Assembly (NCBI RefSeq): GCF_026248685.1 | Contig: NZ_CP111037.1 | Coordinates: 248,001 to 312,000 of the forward strand | Direction: 5' to 3' | Length of the DNA: 64,000 nt | DNA from: Haladaptatus caseinilyticus | GTDB taxonomy: Archaea > Halobacteriota > Halobacteria > Halobacteriales > Haladaptataceae | Shown: positions 42,433-50,320 of the stretch, in pieces | How positions within the stretch are numbered: the stretch's first letter is position 1 | Layout of the letters: each line of letters begins with the position of its first letter | The notes under the pieces: model-generated | Told to the model about the DNA's origin: nothing | The model's input: the letters and a program-made list of their open reading frames with translations, nothing else | The model's database searches: none | Made by a program: the position numbers and the translations under genes

Positions 42433-43018
42433 TCGTCCTGATTATCCGTACATATGCAGTGACGCTTGCTATCGCCTGAGAGCATTATGTTCGTCATTTG
42501 GCCCTCACTGCTCGATTCGGCTGCGTCGTATACCGGAAACCATCCCCCATTCCGATAGATGGCATCTATTTCTCCCCCGTCAGGGTACACGACGACGAGG
42601 CCTATAGGTTTGACTCCTGGTTGTTCGGCCGATTACGTACCAAATTATGCATAGATTGATCCGGGAATACCGGGGGTTATCCACTTCCGCTTTGTGATCT
42701 AATGGGAAGTGAATCTACCAACAGCTCATTGGTCGAAATCGGGTTTCTGAGGCACTGAAATTGGTAATAAAGATACAATAAATCCTATACTGCGATATTA
42801 AATCAATAATACACAGTGGCGAGAGCCCTCAGCAGGTAGCGTTCCTGGAATGAACGACTTCAGTGATCACAACGGATTCGTACTTCTGCAAACCGTCGCC
42901 GTGTCGTTCGCGCTTCTCCTCGGAATTGAGGATAGATAACGAATTCCCGGTAGTAGAAGAACCGACAGCGGTGTGAAAATCCACGGGATTTAACGAGTCG
43001 TGCGTGAACGACCGAGTA
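42433..43018. other. Intergenic region with a motif shared with 36366
   Basis: These 586 bases hold no supported gene. TACCGGGG at 42669 followed at the same spacing by CACTTCCGCTT is found again at about 36368-36393. AT-rich DNA follows at 42765-42815. A GATTTAACG box at about 42986 is at the right distance for the gene at 43019. Confidence 0.45.
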
Positions 43019-43759
43019 ATGCAATCCATCGATGAAATTCACATCGCACCGCTGGGATACGAATTCGACCGAATCGTCGGCCCAGTCCATCAACACGGTG
43101 TCGATGTCCTCTATCTCCTCGAACACGACGGTCCGGCGAGCGAGCGGCCTGACTATCACGACGAACTGAAATCCGTTCTTCGGGGCGACGGTATCGACGT
43201 CAGGAGTAAAGCCGTCGATCTGCTCGACATCTACGACGTGCTTGGCGTCGTTACGACACTCGTCTCCGACCACGAGGACGATATCGTTCGCGTGAACGTT
43301 TCGAGCGGGTCGAAACTCTCTGCGGTCGGCGCGGCCATCGCCTGTATGGCGACCGATGCGACGGCGTACTACGTGCAACCGGAAGGATACGCACATCAAG
43401 ACCGTAACGAACGACAAAGCTACGGATACGTCGGCGAAGAGGTACTCCCCACCTATCCCATCGAATCACCGACGCGGGACCAAGTCGCTGTGATGGATTA
43501 CGTAGACGAAGCGGATACCGAGGTGTACACGCCGAAGAAAAAGGACATCATCGACTACGCGGAGGCCGCACATCTGTCGTTCATTTCCGACAGCGACCCG
43601 GCGAACGACAAGGCAAAATTCGCTCTGTTGAATGCCAATATCGTCGATCCGCTCGTGGAGGACGGCTACGTCAATGTGAAAAAAGTGGGGCGACAAAAGC
43701 AAGTGACGTTGACCGAGACGGGTCGAGACGTGCTTCGGGCCTTTCGACACAAGCTCTGA
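43019..43759 (+). CDS. HFX_2341-type CARF/winged-helix regulator (DUF6293)
   Basis: This 246-residue protein has an N-terminal CARF-like Rossmann domain (IHIAPLGYEFDRIVGPV, VLYLLEHD, IVRVNVSSGSKLSAVGAAIA) and a C-terminal winged helix (TPKKKDIIDYAEAAHLSFI to QVTLTETGRDVLRAF). HFX_2341-type proteins resemble Csa3 regulators of CRISPR systems, whose CARF domain binds cyclic oligoadenylates. The S-S-G-S-K loop is the expected ligand site. No cas gene or repeat array is near, so the ligand and target are unknown. I use the ATG at 43019 with GATTTAACG about 30 bases upstream; a GTG 15 bases earlier is possible. Confidence 0.85.
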   Translation: MQSIDEIHIAPLGYEFDRIVGPVHQHGVDVLYLLEHDGPASERPDYHDELKSVLRGDGIDVRSKAVDLLDIYDVLGVVTTLVSDHEDDIVRVNVSSGSKLSAVGAAIACMATDATAYYVQPEGYAHQDRNERQSYGYVGEEVLPTYPIESPTRDQVAVMDYVDEADTEVYTPKKKDIIDYAEAAHLSFISDSDPANDKAKFALLNANIVDPLVEDGYVNVKKVGRQKQVTLTETGRDVLRAFRHKL

Positions 43760-43910
43760 GAGACTGTTTCGGTCGAAGCTATCGTGTTCAGGTCGCATAG
43801 CTGGCCGAGAGCCCAGAATTCGACCGATGTTCCCGTGAAACCTATCGTGTCCGCTTCTTTCATTGCGCACGTGATCGAAGACAGGGTCGGTCAGGTCGAA
43901 AGAACAGTTT

Positions 43911-43939
43911 CGATAGTATAGATAGTTAGTATACTATCG
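43911..43939. repeat. 10-bp inverted repeat related to the 19-bp palindrome
   Basis: CGATAGTATA (43911-43920) and TATACTATCG (43930-43939) are perfect arms around GATAGTTAG. The inner part, GTTAGTATACTATC, resembles the GTTAGTATAnTATACTAAC palindromes. It lies 150 bases after the CARF-type regulator. The region from here to 44218 has a C-rich, repetitive look and no gene. Confidence 0.6.
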
Positions 43940-44218
43940 ATAGTTTTGTAATAGTACTGAATAAGGTACTGGCCGAACTACTATTTGATGACGACGTAGC
44001 ACTACTCCACCCCCTCGGCCGACGACAGCCCCCTGTGCGGTCCCCCCGCTTCGGCCCTCACTCCAAAACAGTTCGGTTCACCAACCGACAGTCTCCCCCC
44101 GCTAACCGCTTCGGCTCCCTCCACTCGTCGGACGAACCCTACTCGTCATCGGTTCTCACCCTCCTGTCGAAAGCGTTCGCTCGAAACCGAAACGCGAAAA
44201 CGAAAATTCGACCCGTGA

Positions 44219-44596
44219 TCAGTTCATCCGGATATATTCCATCAGGCCGCGTATCGTCGCCTGCAAATCCGCCTTATCGACCGGCTTTTCGAGAATGGTT
44301 TGTGCCCCCCGGCTGACCGCTTTCTGACGCATTGCGGGCGGAATCTGTGCGGCGAGGACGAGCATGGGAATATCTCGGTTGTTGAGCTGCTCACATCGCT
44401 TCCAGATGTCCTCGGTGAATCCGTCCACGTCGAGAACGGCGAGCGCCACGTCGTCACGATGCTGAAGCAGTTCGTCGAACTCCCCCATATTCGTCGCTAT
44501 CTCGACGTCGTATCCACCGTTTTCGAGGAGTCCAGCGAGCAGTTCGAGGTTTCGCTCTCGCTTACCGAGCGCGAGAATGAGGGCCGCCTCACCCAT
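44219..44596 (-). CDS. Atypical receiver-domain protein (module 1)
   Basis: This 125-residue protein has the receiver fold: ALILALGKRERNLELLAGLL, then VALAVLDVDGF with the phospho-acceptor Asp position, MLVLAAQIPP, and ILEKPVDKADL with the conserved Lys. The acidic pair that normally follows the first strand is missing (LGKRER instead of VDDD), so Mg2+-dependent phosphorylation may be lost. It overlaps the KaiC-like gene by 8 bases. The receiver at 48145-48507 is a clear paralogue with the same overlap. Confidence 0.82.
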   Translation of the reverse strand: MGEAALILALGKRERNLELLAGLLENGGYDVEIATNMGEFDELLQHRDDVALAVLDVDGFTEDIWKRCEQLNNRDIPMLVLAAQIPPAMRQKAVSRGAQTILEKPVDKADLQATIRGLMEYIRMN

Positions 44597-46064
44597 TGTG
44601 GTTTCCTGATGCCGACTGCGCCACCTCCGGAGAACCCGAAAGGACGCTGTTCAGTTCGGTCAAGGGTTCCCCGACCTTGAGACCGTGTTCCGTGATTTTG
44701 AACTCCCGAAGGCTTCGCTCGAAGTCGCTCGTGCGCTTTTTCAGGACGCCAATAGCTTTGCGCATCTCGCCGGTGACTTCGAGATGACGAAGAAAAACAA
44801 TATTGTCCGCAAGGTAGCTGATTCCCGCTTCGGTCGCTTGAAACTCACCAGTAATGGTGTCGATTTCGTCCACGAGAATGACGGTGACCCCCATGTTCTT
44901 TAGATAGCGACAAAGCGAATGGAGTTTTCGAACCAACACACGGTCGTCGTCGTCCCTGAGCGAGAGTTTGTAGCCGTCGATACCGTCTATCATCACGATG
45001 CTCGTGTCGTTTTCTTCGACCTCCTTTCGTACTCGGTAGGCGAATTCGGTCGCGGAGCAATCGAGGGGTTTCATCTCCTCGACTTCGAGGGCACCCTGTT
45101 CTTGCATCCGTTTGACGGGGATATTGATGGTCTGGCTCCGTTCGCGGAACGTTTCTAGCGTTTCCTCGAACATATACATAACCGAGCGCTCGCCGCGACC
45201 GGCAGCCTCCTTCATGAACTGCGTTCCGACGGTGGTCTTCCCAACTCCTGTCGGGCCGCTGAGAATGCTGATGGTGCCGCGTTCGAGGCCACCGTGGAGC
45301 AGTTCGTCAACCTCCGGAATCCCCGATGAAACGGATTCGATTTCGAAGGACCGGGAATGTTCTGTCGGAGAGATTTCCGGATAGACGGAGAGACCACCCT
45401 GTCCGATGCGCATCGCATGGTCACCTTCGTTGACGGAGGAACCACGGAATTTCGGGACGCTGATGGTTCGCCCGTGGGAGGAGTGTTCGAGTTCAATCGT
45501 GCCGTCGGTCATGTATTGTAGGTCGTCGTCGGACGACTCATCACTGTGTTGTGACGTGAACAGAACCGTTGCACCTTGCTCCTTCAGATAGTGCATGAAC
45601 GCGATGACCTGTTTTCTGAACTGATACTCGTCGGAAGTGAGGTGACGAAGGCGAGTGAGCGGGTCGATAAACACGCGGTCGGGGTCGATGGACTCGACAC
45701 GGTCAGTAATCGCCGTCGTCAGTGGTTCCTGTTCAACTTCGCTCGGTGTGAAAATGTCATACGATTGTTCATCGACGAACACGTCCGAATCCGGACTCAA
45801 ATCGAGGAAATGGACGTCCGAAAGGTCGATATCGAGCGTCGATGCGTTGTCCCGAATATCGTCTGCCGACTCCTCGAGATTAACAAATAACACCGTTTCG
45901 TCCGCTTCGACACCTGCGGTGAGGTATTTCATTCCGAGGATCGTTTTCCCCGTACCTGGGTCGCCTCGGAGAAGGTAACTCCGCTTCGCGATAAAACCCC
46001 CTTGTAAAATTTCGTCTAGCCCCGTCGTTCCCGTCGATATTTTTGTCAATTGACTGTTACTCAT
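44589..46064 (-). CDS. KaiC-like two-domain RecA ATPase (module 1)
   Basis: This 491-residue protein has two RecA-like KaiC domains. The first has Walker A RGDPGTGKT (residue 34), catalytic Glu pair NLEES and Walker B RVFIDPL. The second has Walker A SGPTGVGKT (about 268), MFEET and SIVMIDGIDGY. The linker between them carries FRGSSVNEGDHAMRIG. Archaeal KaiC-like proteins act as signalling ATPases or kinases. The receiver-like gene follows with an 8-base overlap, so the two proteins are likely to interact. The paralogue at 48500-49975 has the same length. Confidence 0.92.
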   Translation of the reverse strand: MSNSQLTKISTGTTGLDEILQGGFIAKRSYLLRGDPGTGKTILGMKYLTAGVEADETVLFVNLEESADDIRDNASTLDIDLSDVHFLDLSPDSDVFVDEQSYDIFTPSEVEQEPLTTAITDRVESIDPDRVFIDPLTRLRHLTSDEYQFRKQVIAFMHYLKEQGATVLFTSQHSDESSDDDLQYMTDGTIELEHSSHGRTISVPKFRGSSVNEGDHAMRIGQGGLSVYPEISPTEHSRSFEIESVSSGIPEVDELLHGGLERGTISILSGPTGVGKTTVGTQFMKEAAGRGERSVMYMFEETLETFRERSQTINIPVKRMQEQGALEVEEMKPLDCSATEFAYRVRKEVEENDTSIVMIDGIDGYKLSLRDDDDRVLVRKLHSLCRYLKNMGVTVILVDEIDTITGEFQATEAGISYLADNIVFLRHLEVTGEMRKAIGVLKKRTSDFERSLREFKITEHGLKVGEPLTELNSVLSGSPEVAQSASGNHNG

Positions 46065-46216
46065 ACGCGGCGTTGCTATACCTGCACAATGAAACCGTAT
46101 ATTTCTATCGGAGTGGATAGCGGGAAATCAGTGGAGAGTGGTGCAAGTACCATGATTTATAAAATGGAGATCGAACGACCGGGTTTTATTTCGACACCAC
46201 CTTCAAACAGTCGAGA

Positions 46217-46879
46217 ATGTATCACGACTGCACACAGGTACTCGACTCCGATGCGACGACGTATCCCGATGACCCGCCTGTCGAACTCGCGCCGCACACA
46301 ACCTTCGAGAAGGATGGCTATCGAGTCACCGAACTCGGGTTCGGAACGCACAGTGGCACGCATATCGATGCGCCATCCCATACCGAACCCGACGGGCGGA
46401 CGCTCGATTCGTTTCCCATCGAGACGTTCGTTTTCGATGCAGTACTGGTCGACTGCCGTGGCAAAGCGGCGCGCGAACCGATCGACCGTACCGACCTCCC
46501 GAAATCAACAGGCGGTGACCTGCTCGTCTTTCACACCGGATGGGACGCCCATTGGGGGACGGATGCGTACTTCGACCATCCGTATCTATCTGCGGAAGCC
46601 GCGAGATGGTGCGCCGACAACGGATACCATGTCGCCATAGACGCGCTAAACGTGGACCCGACGCCCACCGAGGGGGCAGGCGACGTATCAGGGAACGCTA
46701 AAGACAAACCTGAGGGAGTTCCTGCTCACCACGCACTTCTCGGGACCGACCACCTCATCGTGGAAAACTTGACCAACCTCGACGGATTGCCGGAACAATT
46801 CACCCTCGACGCGTTCCCATTATCGGTGAGCGATGCCGACGGTTCACCGGTTCGTGCCGTAGCGGAGTTCCAACCGTAG
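46217..46879 (+). CDS. Cyclase family protein (kynurenine formamidase-like)
   Basis: This 220-residue enzyme has the cyclase/KynB fold. The metal-binding motif HSGTHIDAPSH is at about residues 45-55, with GTHSGTHID as the family signature, and AIDALNVDP and PAHHALLG supply further His/Asp ligands. Family members hydrolyse formylkynurenine, isatin or other amides. No tryptophan degradation genes are near, so the substrate is open. The gene stands in plus orientation between the two KaiC-type modules. Confidence 0.88.
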   Translation: MYHDCTQVLDSDATTYPDDPPVELAPHTTFEKDGYRVTELGFGTHSGTHIDAPSHTEPDGRTLDSFPIETFVFDAVLVDCRGKAAREPIDRTDLPKSTGGDLLVFHTGWDAHWGTDAYFDHPYLSAEAARWCADNGYHVAIDALNVDPTPTEGAGDVSGNAKDKPEGVPAHHALLGTDHLIVENLTNLDGLPEQFTLDAFPLSVSDADGSPVRAVAEFQP

Positions 46880-47189
46880 CAATCGAGACAGTCAGCCATG
46901 GAGGAGATCGATTCGTCGACCGGAAGACGCCATCGACGTGGAACACGGTGGGTACATCCCCGTCACGAGGGTCAGTCGCGGGGTCGCTGCCGTAGCTGGC
47001 CCATTCTACACAGTAAAATGAGATGCTCGCAATCACGGCAATGACGACAATCGGAACCGCCTGCGTGAGGTAGGTGACTTCCCACAAGACGATAGAGATA
47101 GCCGTAATCAATGCACCCTAGATGAGCGCGTTCGCAGTAATTAGGTCGTTCCAGTACACCTCGAAGAGCGGTGTGGTTCGACACTTCAT
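46880..47189 (-). pseudogene. Small membrane protein gene interrupted by TAG
   Basis: From the ATG at 47189 the frame reads MKCRTTPLFEVYWNDLITAN then ALI, TAG (47118-47120), and goes on in the same frame GALITAISIVLWEVTYLTQA and VPIVVIAVIASISFYCVEWA. A TATATTTA box about 30 bases before the ATG supports a real leaderless gene. Removing the stop gives a membrane protein with one or two spans and an acidic tail. The frame continues beyond the true end into the cyclase gene, which suggests a further shift. Most likely a nonsense-mutated gene; read-through is possible but unsupported. Confidence 0.5.
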
Positions 47190-47250
47190 ACCAAGTGAAT
47201 ATCTTCGAACAGTAAATATAGATCATTCGAGGCGGGTCGATAGCTGGGTT

Positions 47251-47997
47251 TCAGGGCAAATGACAGGCGAATACGTCGTCGTGAAGCGTCCCTGTGGCGG
47301 TGTCCAAGATCGTTTCCAAATTCTGCGTGTCGTACTGGTTGTACCGAACAAGCGTGTCCAGCGCATCCTCGTCGCCCGCTTCGTACTGGTGCCAGAGTCG
47401 GACCGCGTCCTGTCCATCAATGTCCATTCCGCCGCGACTGATGCCGAGTTCGTCTTCCACCGCACTCAACCCGCCCGTGAGGCCGAGACGTTTGCAGGTG
47501 TACATCAGATCGACGTGCGGCGTATCGAGCGAGAGATCGAAGTTGTGTTCGAGGAATGGTTGGTCGAACCGTTTTCCGTTGAATGAGACGATGAGGTCGG
47601 ATCCGCCGAGTTCGCGCTGAAGCGCCTCGGCGGTAAGGTCGTCCCCTCGGACGAGCGTTTTCGTCTCGCCGTCCTGATGAAGACTGACGGTCGTGACGAC
47701 ACTCGAATACTTGCTCAAGCCGGTCGTCTCGATGTCGAAAAAGCAGGTATTTTCCTTGAAGTTTTCGTACAGTCGCCAGTTCTCACCGCTAGGGAACTCG
47801 GACGCGAAAAACCGTGAGTTGCCGTCGTCCAGATGCTCGTGCGCGGTAGCGATGAACGACTCGATTCTGTCGGCCGTCGCGTCCCCGACGAGCGACGGAT
47901 CGAACTCATCCCAGTTGATGCTGCCGTTCCGCCACAGTTTCTGCTCCGTCTTCTCGCCCACCCCGCGGACGGGAATGAAACTGTTCTCAATTCGCAT
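47251..47997 (-). CDS. Ribonuclease H-like 3'-5' exonuclease (YprB type)
   Basis: This 248-residue protein has a helix-hairpin-helix-like N-terminus (IPVRGVGEKTEQKLWRNG) and then a DEDD-type exonuclease domain. The motifs are FFDIETTGL (Asp, Glu), VSFNGKRFDQPFLEHNF (Asp), and RYNQYDTQNLETI (Tyr, Asp), which fits the DEDDy group of YprB. The length is at the short end of the family. It would trim RNA or DNA ends, and its partners are unknown. It sits between the KaiC-type modules and is separated from module 2 by 147 bases. Confidence 0.85.
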   Translation of the reverse strand: MRIENSFIPVRGVGEKTEQKLWRNGSINWDEFDPSLVGDATADRIESFIATAHEHLDDGNSRFFASEFPSGENWRLYENFKENTCFFDIETTGLSKYSSVVTTVSLHQDGETKTLVRGDDLTAEALQRELGGSDLIVSFNGKRFDQPFLEHNFDLSLDTPHVDLMYTCKRLGLTGGLSAVEDELGISRGGMDIDGQDAVRLWHQYEAGDEDALDTLVRYNQYDTQNLETILDTATGTLHDDVFACHLP

Positions 47998-48144
47998 TGC
48001 CGAAAAAATTCGGCGAGAGGCTTAAAGAGGTTGCCTCTCGCGGGCGATAATCGCCAACTCAAAACAAGTAACAAATTATTTATAATATTTCATATGTAAG
48101 ATAGTCTGATGAATTCTATAAAACGAACGAGCAGGTTCGAGTAC

Positions 48145-48507
48145 TCACTGCTGTTGAATCATCCCTCGGATCGTCGCTCGAAGGTCAGCCGAATCGACCG
48201 GTTTCTCGAGAATCGAACGGACACCACGACTGATCGCCTCCCGTCGAACGTGGGCAGGGGTCGATGGCGTGAGGACAACGGTAGAGACATTGTTCTCGTT
48301 GAGGTATTCACATCGTTTCCACAGGTCCGCCGAGAACCCCTCCGTATCGAGGACAGCGATTTTGACGGTGTCGTCCCTGCGAAGGAAGGTATCGAACTGC
48401 TGTACGGTAGTTGCGAGATGGGCCTCACATCCCTCCTCGTCTACGAGGTCTGCAAGGAGTTCGAGATTCTGTTCGTTCTTACTGAGGACGAGCAGTGTTT
48501 CAGCCAT
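48145..48507 (-). CDS. Atypical receiver-domain protein (module 2)
   Basis: From the ATG at 48507 this 120-residue protein reads MAETLLVLSKNEQNLELLAD and follows the receiver fold with VKIAVLDTEGF (Asp), STVVLTPSTP and ILEKPVDSADLRATIRGM (Lys). As in module 1, the acidic pair after the first strand is absent (LSKNEQ). The overlap with the KaiC-like gene is again 8 bases (48500-48507). The two receivers share ERNLELL/EQNLELL, DLWKRCE/DIWKRCE and EKPVD. Confidence 0.82.
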   Translation of the reverse strand: MAETLLVLSKNEQNLELLADLVDEEGCEAHLATTVQQFDTFLRRDDTVKIAVLDTEGFSADLWKRCEYLNENNVSTVVLTPSTPAHVRREAISRGVRSILEKPVDSADLRATIRGMIQQQ

Positions 48508-49975
48508 CGTTCGACACGGATTCGGATTCGACCCACTCCGGTTCACCTGACAGGACACCTCGGAGACCGGTGAGCGGTTCGCCGACTTCGAGACCGTGAT
48601 CCGTGATGCGGAACTCACGGAGGGTCCGCTCGAAATCGCTCGTGCGCTTCTTCAGGACTCCGATGGCCTTGCGCATCTCACCGGAGATCTCGAGATGGCG
48701 GAGGAAAACGATGTTGTCGGCGAGATAGCTGATTCCCGCCTCAGTGGCTTGGAAATCACCGGTAACGGACTGGATTTCGTCCACGAGGATAACGGACACA
48801 CCCATATCCTTGAGATAGCGAGAGAGCGTGTGGAGTTTCCTAACGAGCATCTGATCGTTTTCGCCCCTTACCGACAGCTTGTACCCCTGCAAACCGTCTA
48901 TCATGACGATATCGGTGTCGTTTTCTTCGACTTCCCGGCGCACTTCGCGAGCGAACTCCATAGCCGAGTGGTCGAGGGGTTCCACCTCTTCGACCATGAG
49001 CGAATCCTGCTCGATCATCGCCTCAACGGGAATATCGATGGTACGGTTGCGCCGCATGAACGTCTCCCGACTCTCCTCGAACATGTAGATGACGGAGCGC
49101 TCGCCGCGACTGGCAGCCTCCTTCATGAACTGCGTTCCGGCGGTCGTTTTTCCGACACCGGTCGGTCCACTCAGGACGGTGACCGTCCCTCGTTCGATAC
49201 CGCCGTGCAGTAGATCGTCGATTTCGGTGACACCGGACGGTATCGGTTCGGCGACGAACTCCCGGTCGTTGCCGGTCGGTGTGAGTTCCGGATAGACGGC
49301 GAGACCACCCGGTTCGATACGCATCGAGTGTTGGCCCTCTCGAATCGATGACCCACGGAACTTTGGAACGCTGATTATTCGGCCCATCTCCGGACGTTCT
49401 AGTTGGATGGTTCCGTCAGTCATGTACTGAAGGTCGTTGTCTGGCGAATCCGGCGTGTTCTCCGAAGTAAGCAGTATCGTTGCGCTCTGTTCTTTCAGGT
49501 AGCGCATGAACGCGATAACTTGCTTTCGAAAATGGTAGGTATCAGCGGTAAGATGACGAAGCTTCGTCAGTGGGTCGATAAACACGCGGTCGGGGTCGAT
49601 GGACTCGACACGGTCGGTAATCGCCGTCGTCAGTGGTTCCTGCTCTACCTCGCTCGGTGAGAAAATGTCGTAGGATTGCTCATCGACGAACACGTCCGAA
49701 TCCGGACTCAAATCGAGAAAATGAACTCCGGAGAGGTCTACGTCCAATGACTCTGCGTTCTGCTCGATTTCGTCATTTGATTCCTCCAAGTTGACGAACA
49801 TAGCCGTCTCGTCTGCCTCGGTACCGGCAGTGAGGTAGTTCATCCCGAGAATCGTCTTTCCTGTTCCCGGGTCGCCCCGAACGAGATAACTCCGTTCTGG
49901 AATAAGGCCACCGTGTAGTATCTCGTCCAGTCCAGGCACACCCGTCGATATCCGCTCTGGTGGACTGTGCGTCAT
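48500..49975 (-). CDS. KaiC-like two-domain RecA ATPase (module 2)
   Basis: This 491-residue protein is a paralogue of the KaiC-like ATPase at 44589-46064 over its full length. Walker A motifs are RGDPGTGKT and SGPTGVGKT, with NLEES, RVFIDPL, MFEES and IVMIDGLQGY in the usual order. The largest differences are around residues 170-250 and in the C-terminal tail (ESVSNDG). The stop overlaps the receiver start by 8 bases. Conserved length, order and overlap show that the pair was duplicated as a unit. Confidence 0.92.
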   Translation of the reverse strand: MTHSPPERISTGVPGLDEILHGGLIPERSYLVRGDPGTGKTILGMNYLTAGTEADETAMFVNLEESNDEIEQNAESLDVDLSGVHFLDLSPDSDVFVDEQSYDIFSPSEVEQEPLTTAITDRVESIDPDRVFIDPLTKLRHLTADTYHFRKQVIAFMRYLKEQSATILLTSENTPDSPDNDLQYMTDGTIQLERPEMGRIISVPKFRGSSIREGQHSMRIEPGGLAVYPELTPTGNDREFVAEPIPSGVTEIDDLLHGGIERGTVTVLSGPTGVGKTTAGTQFMKEAASRGERSVIYMFEESRETFMRRNRTIDIPVEAMIEQDSLMVEEVEPLDHSAMEFAREVRREVEENDTDIVMIDGLQGYKLSVRGENDQMLVRKLHTLSRYLKDMGVSVILVDEIQSVTGDFQATEAGISYLADNIVFLRHLEISGEMRKAIGVLKKRTSDFERTLREFRITDHGLEVGEPLTGLRGVLSGEPEWVESESVSNDG

Positions 49976-50320
49976 ACCCTACTATAGAATCACTGTAACC
50001 CGCATATATCTCTATTGGGCGCGGAAGTAAGGGGCCAAACAACTTGCCGACCAGTCGAGGGGGGGTTTCGAACGAGTGTTATCGAATAGTTTTGCAGGAA
50101 TTCGAACACTAGTGGGAAAAAATGGAATTATCAATACGAATTTGAAGAGTCAATTAGGGAGGCATTACCCATTTGAAGCTCGAAGTAAGCGAAGCAGTCG
50201 GTCGGGTGGGACGACGAATAACAAAGCACGGCGAGGCCCTAGACCGAATGATTGCGTGGAGCGGCGACAGAACATAACGGTTAGACTTGGACCGTCGATC
50301 CACGCAGGGTGAACAATACG
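49976..50320. other. Intergenic region, nothing firm
   Basis: These 345 bases separate the KaiC-type module from the Rieske gene, which are divergent. A CATATATC tract near 50004 lies close to the KaiC-like start and could serve it. TTCGAAC occurs twice (about 50070 and 50100). No gene or clear Rieske promoter was recognised. Confidence 0.4.
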
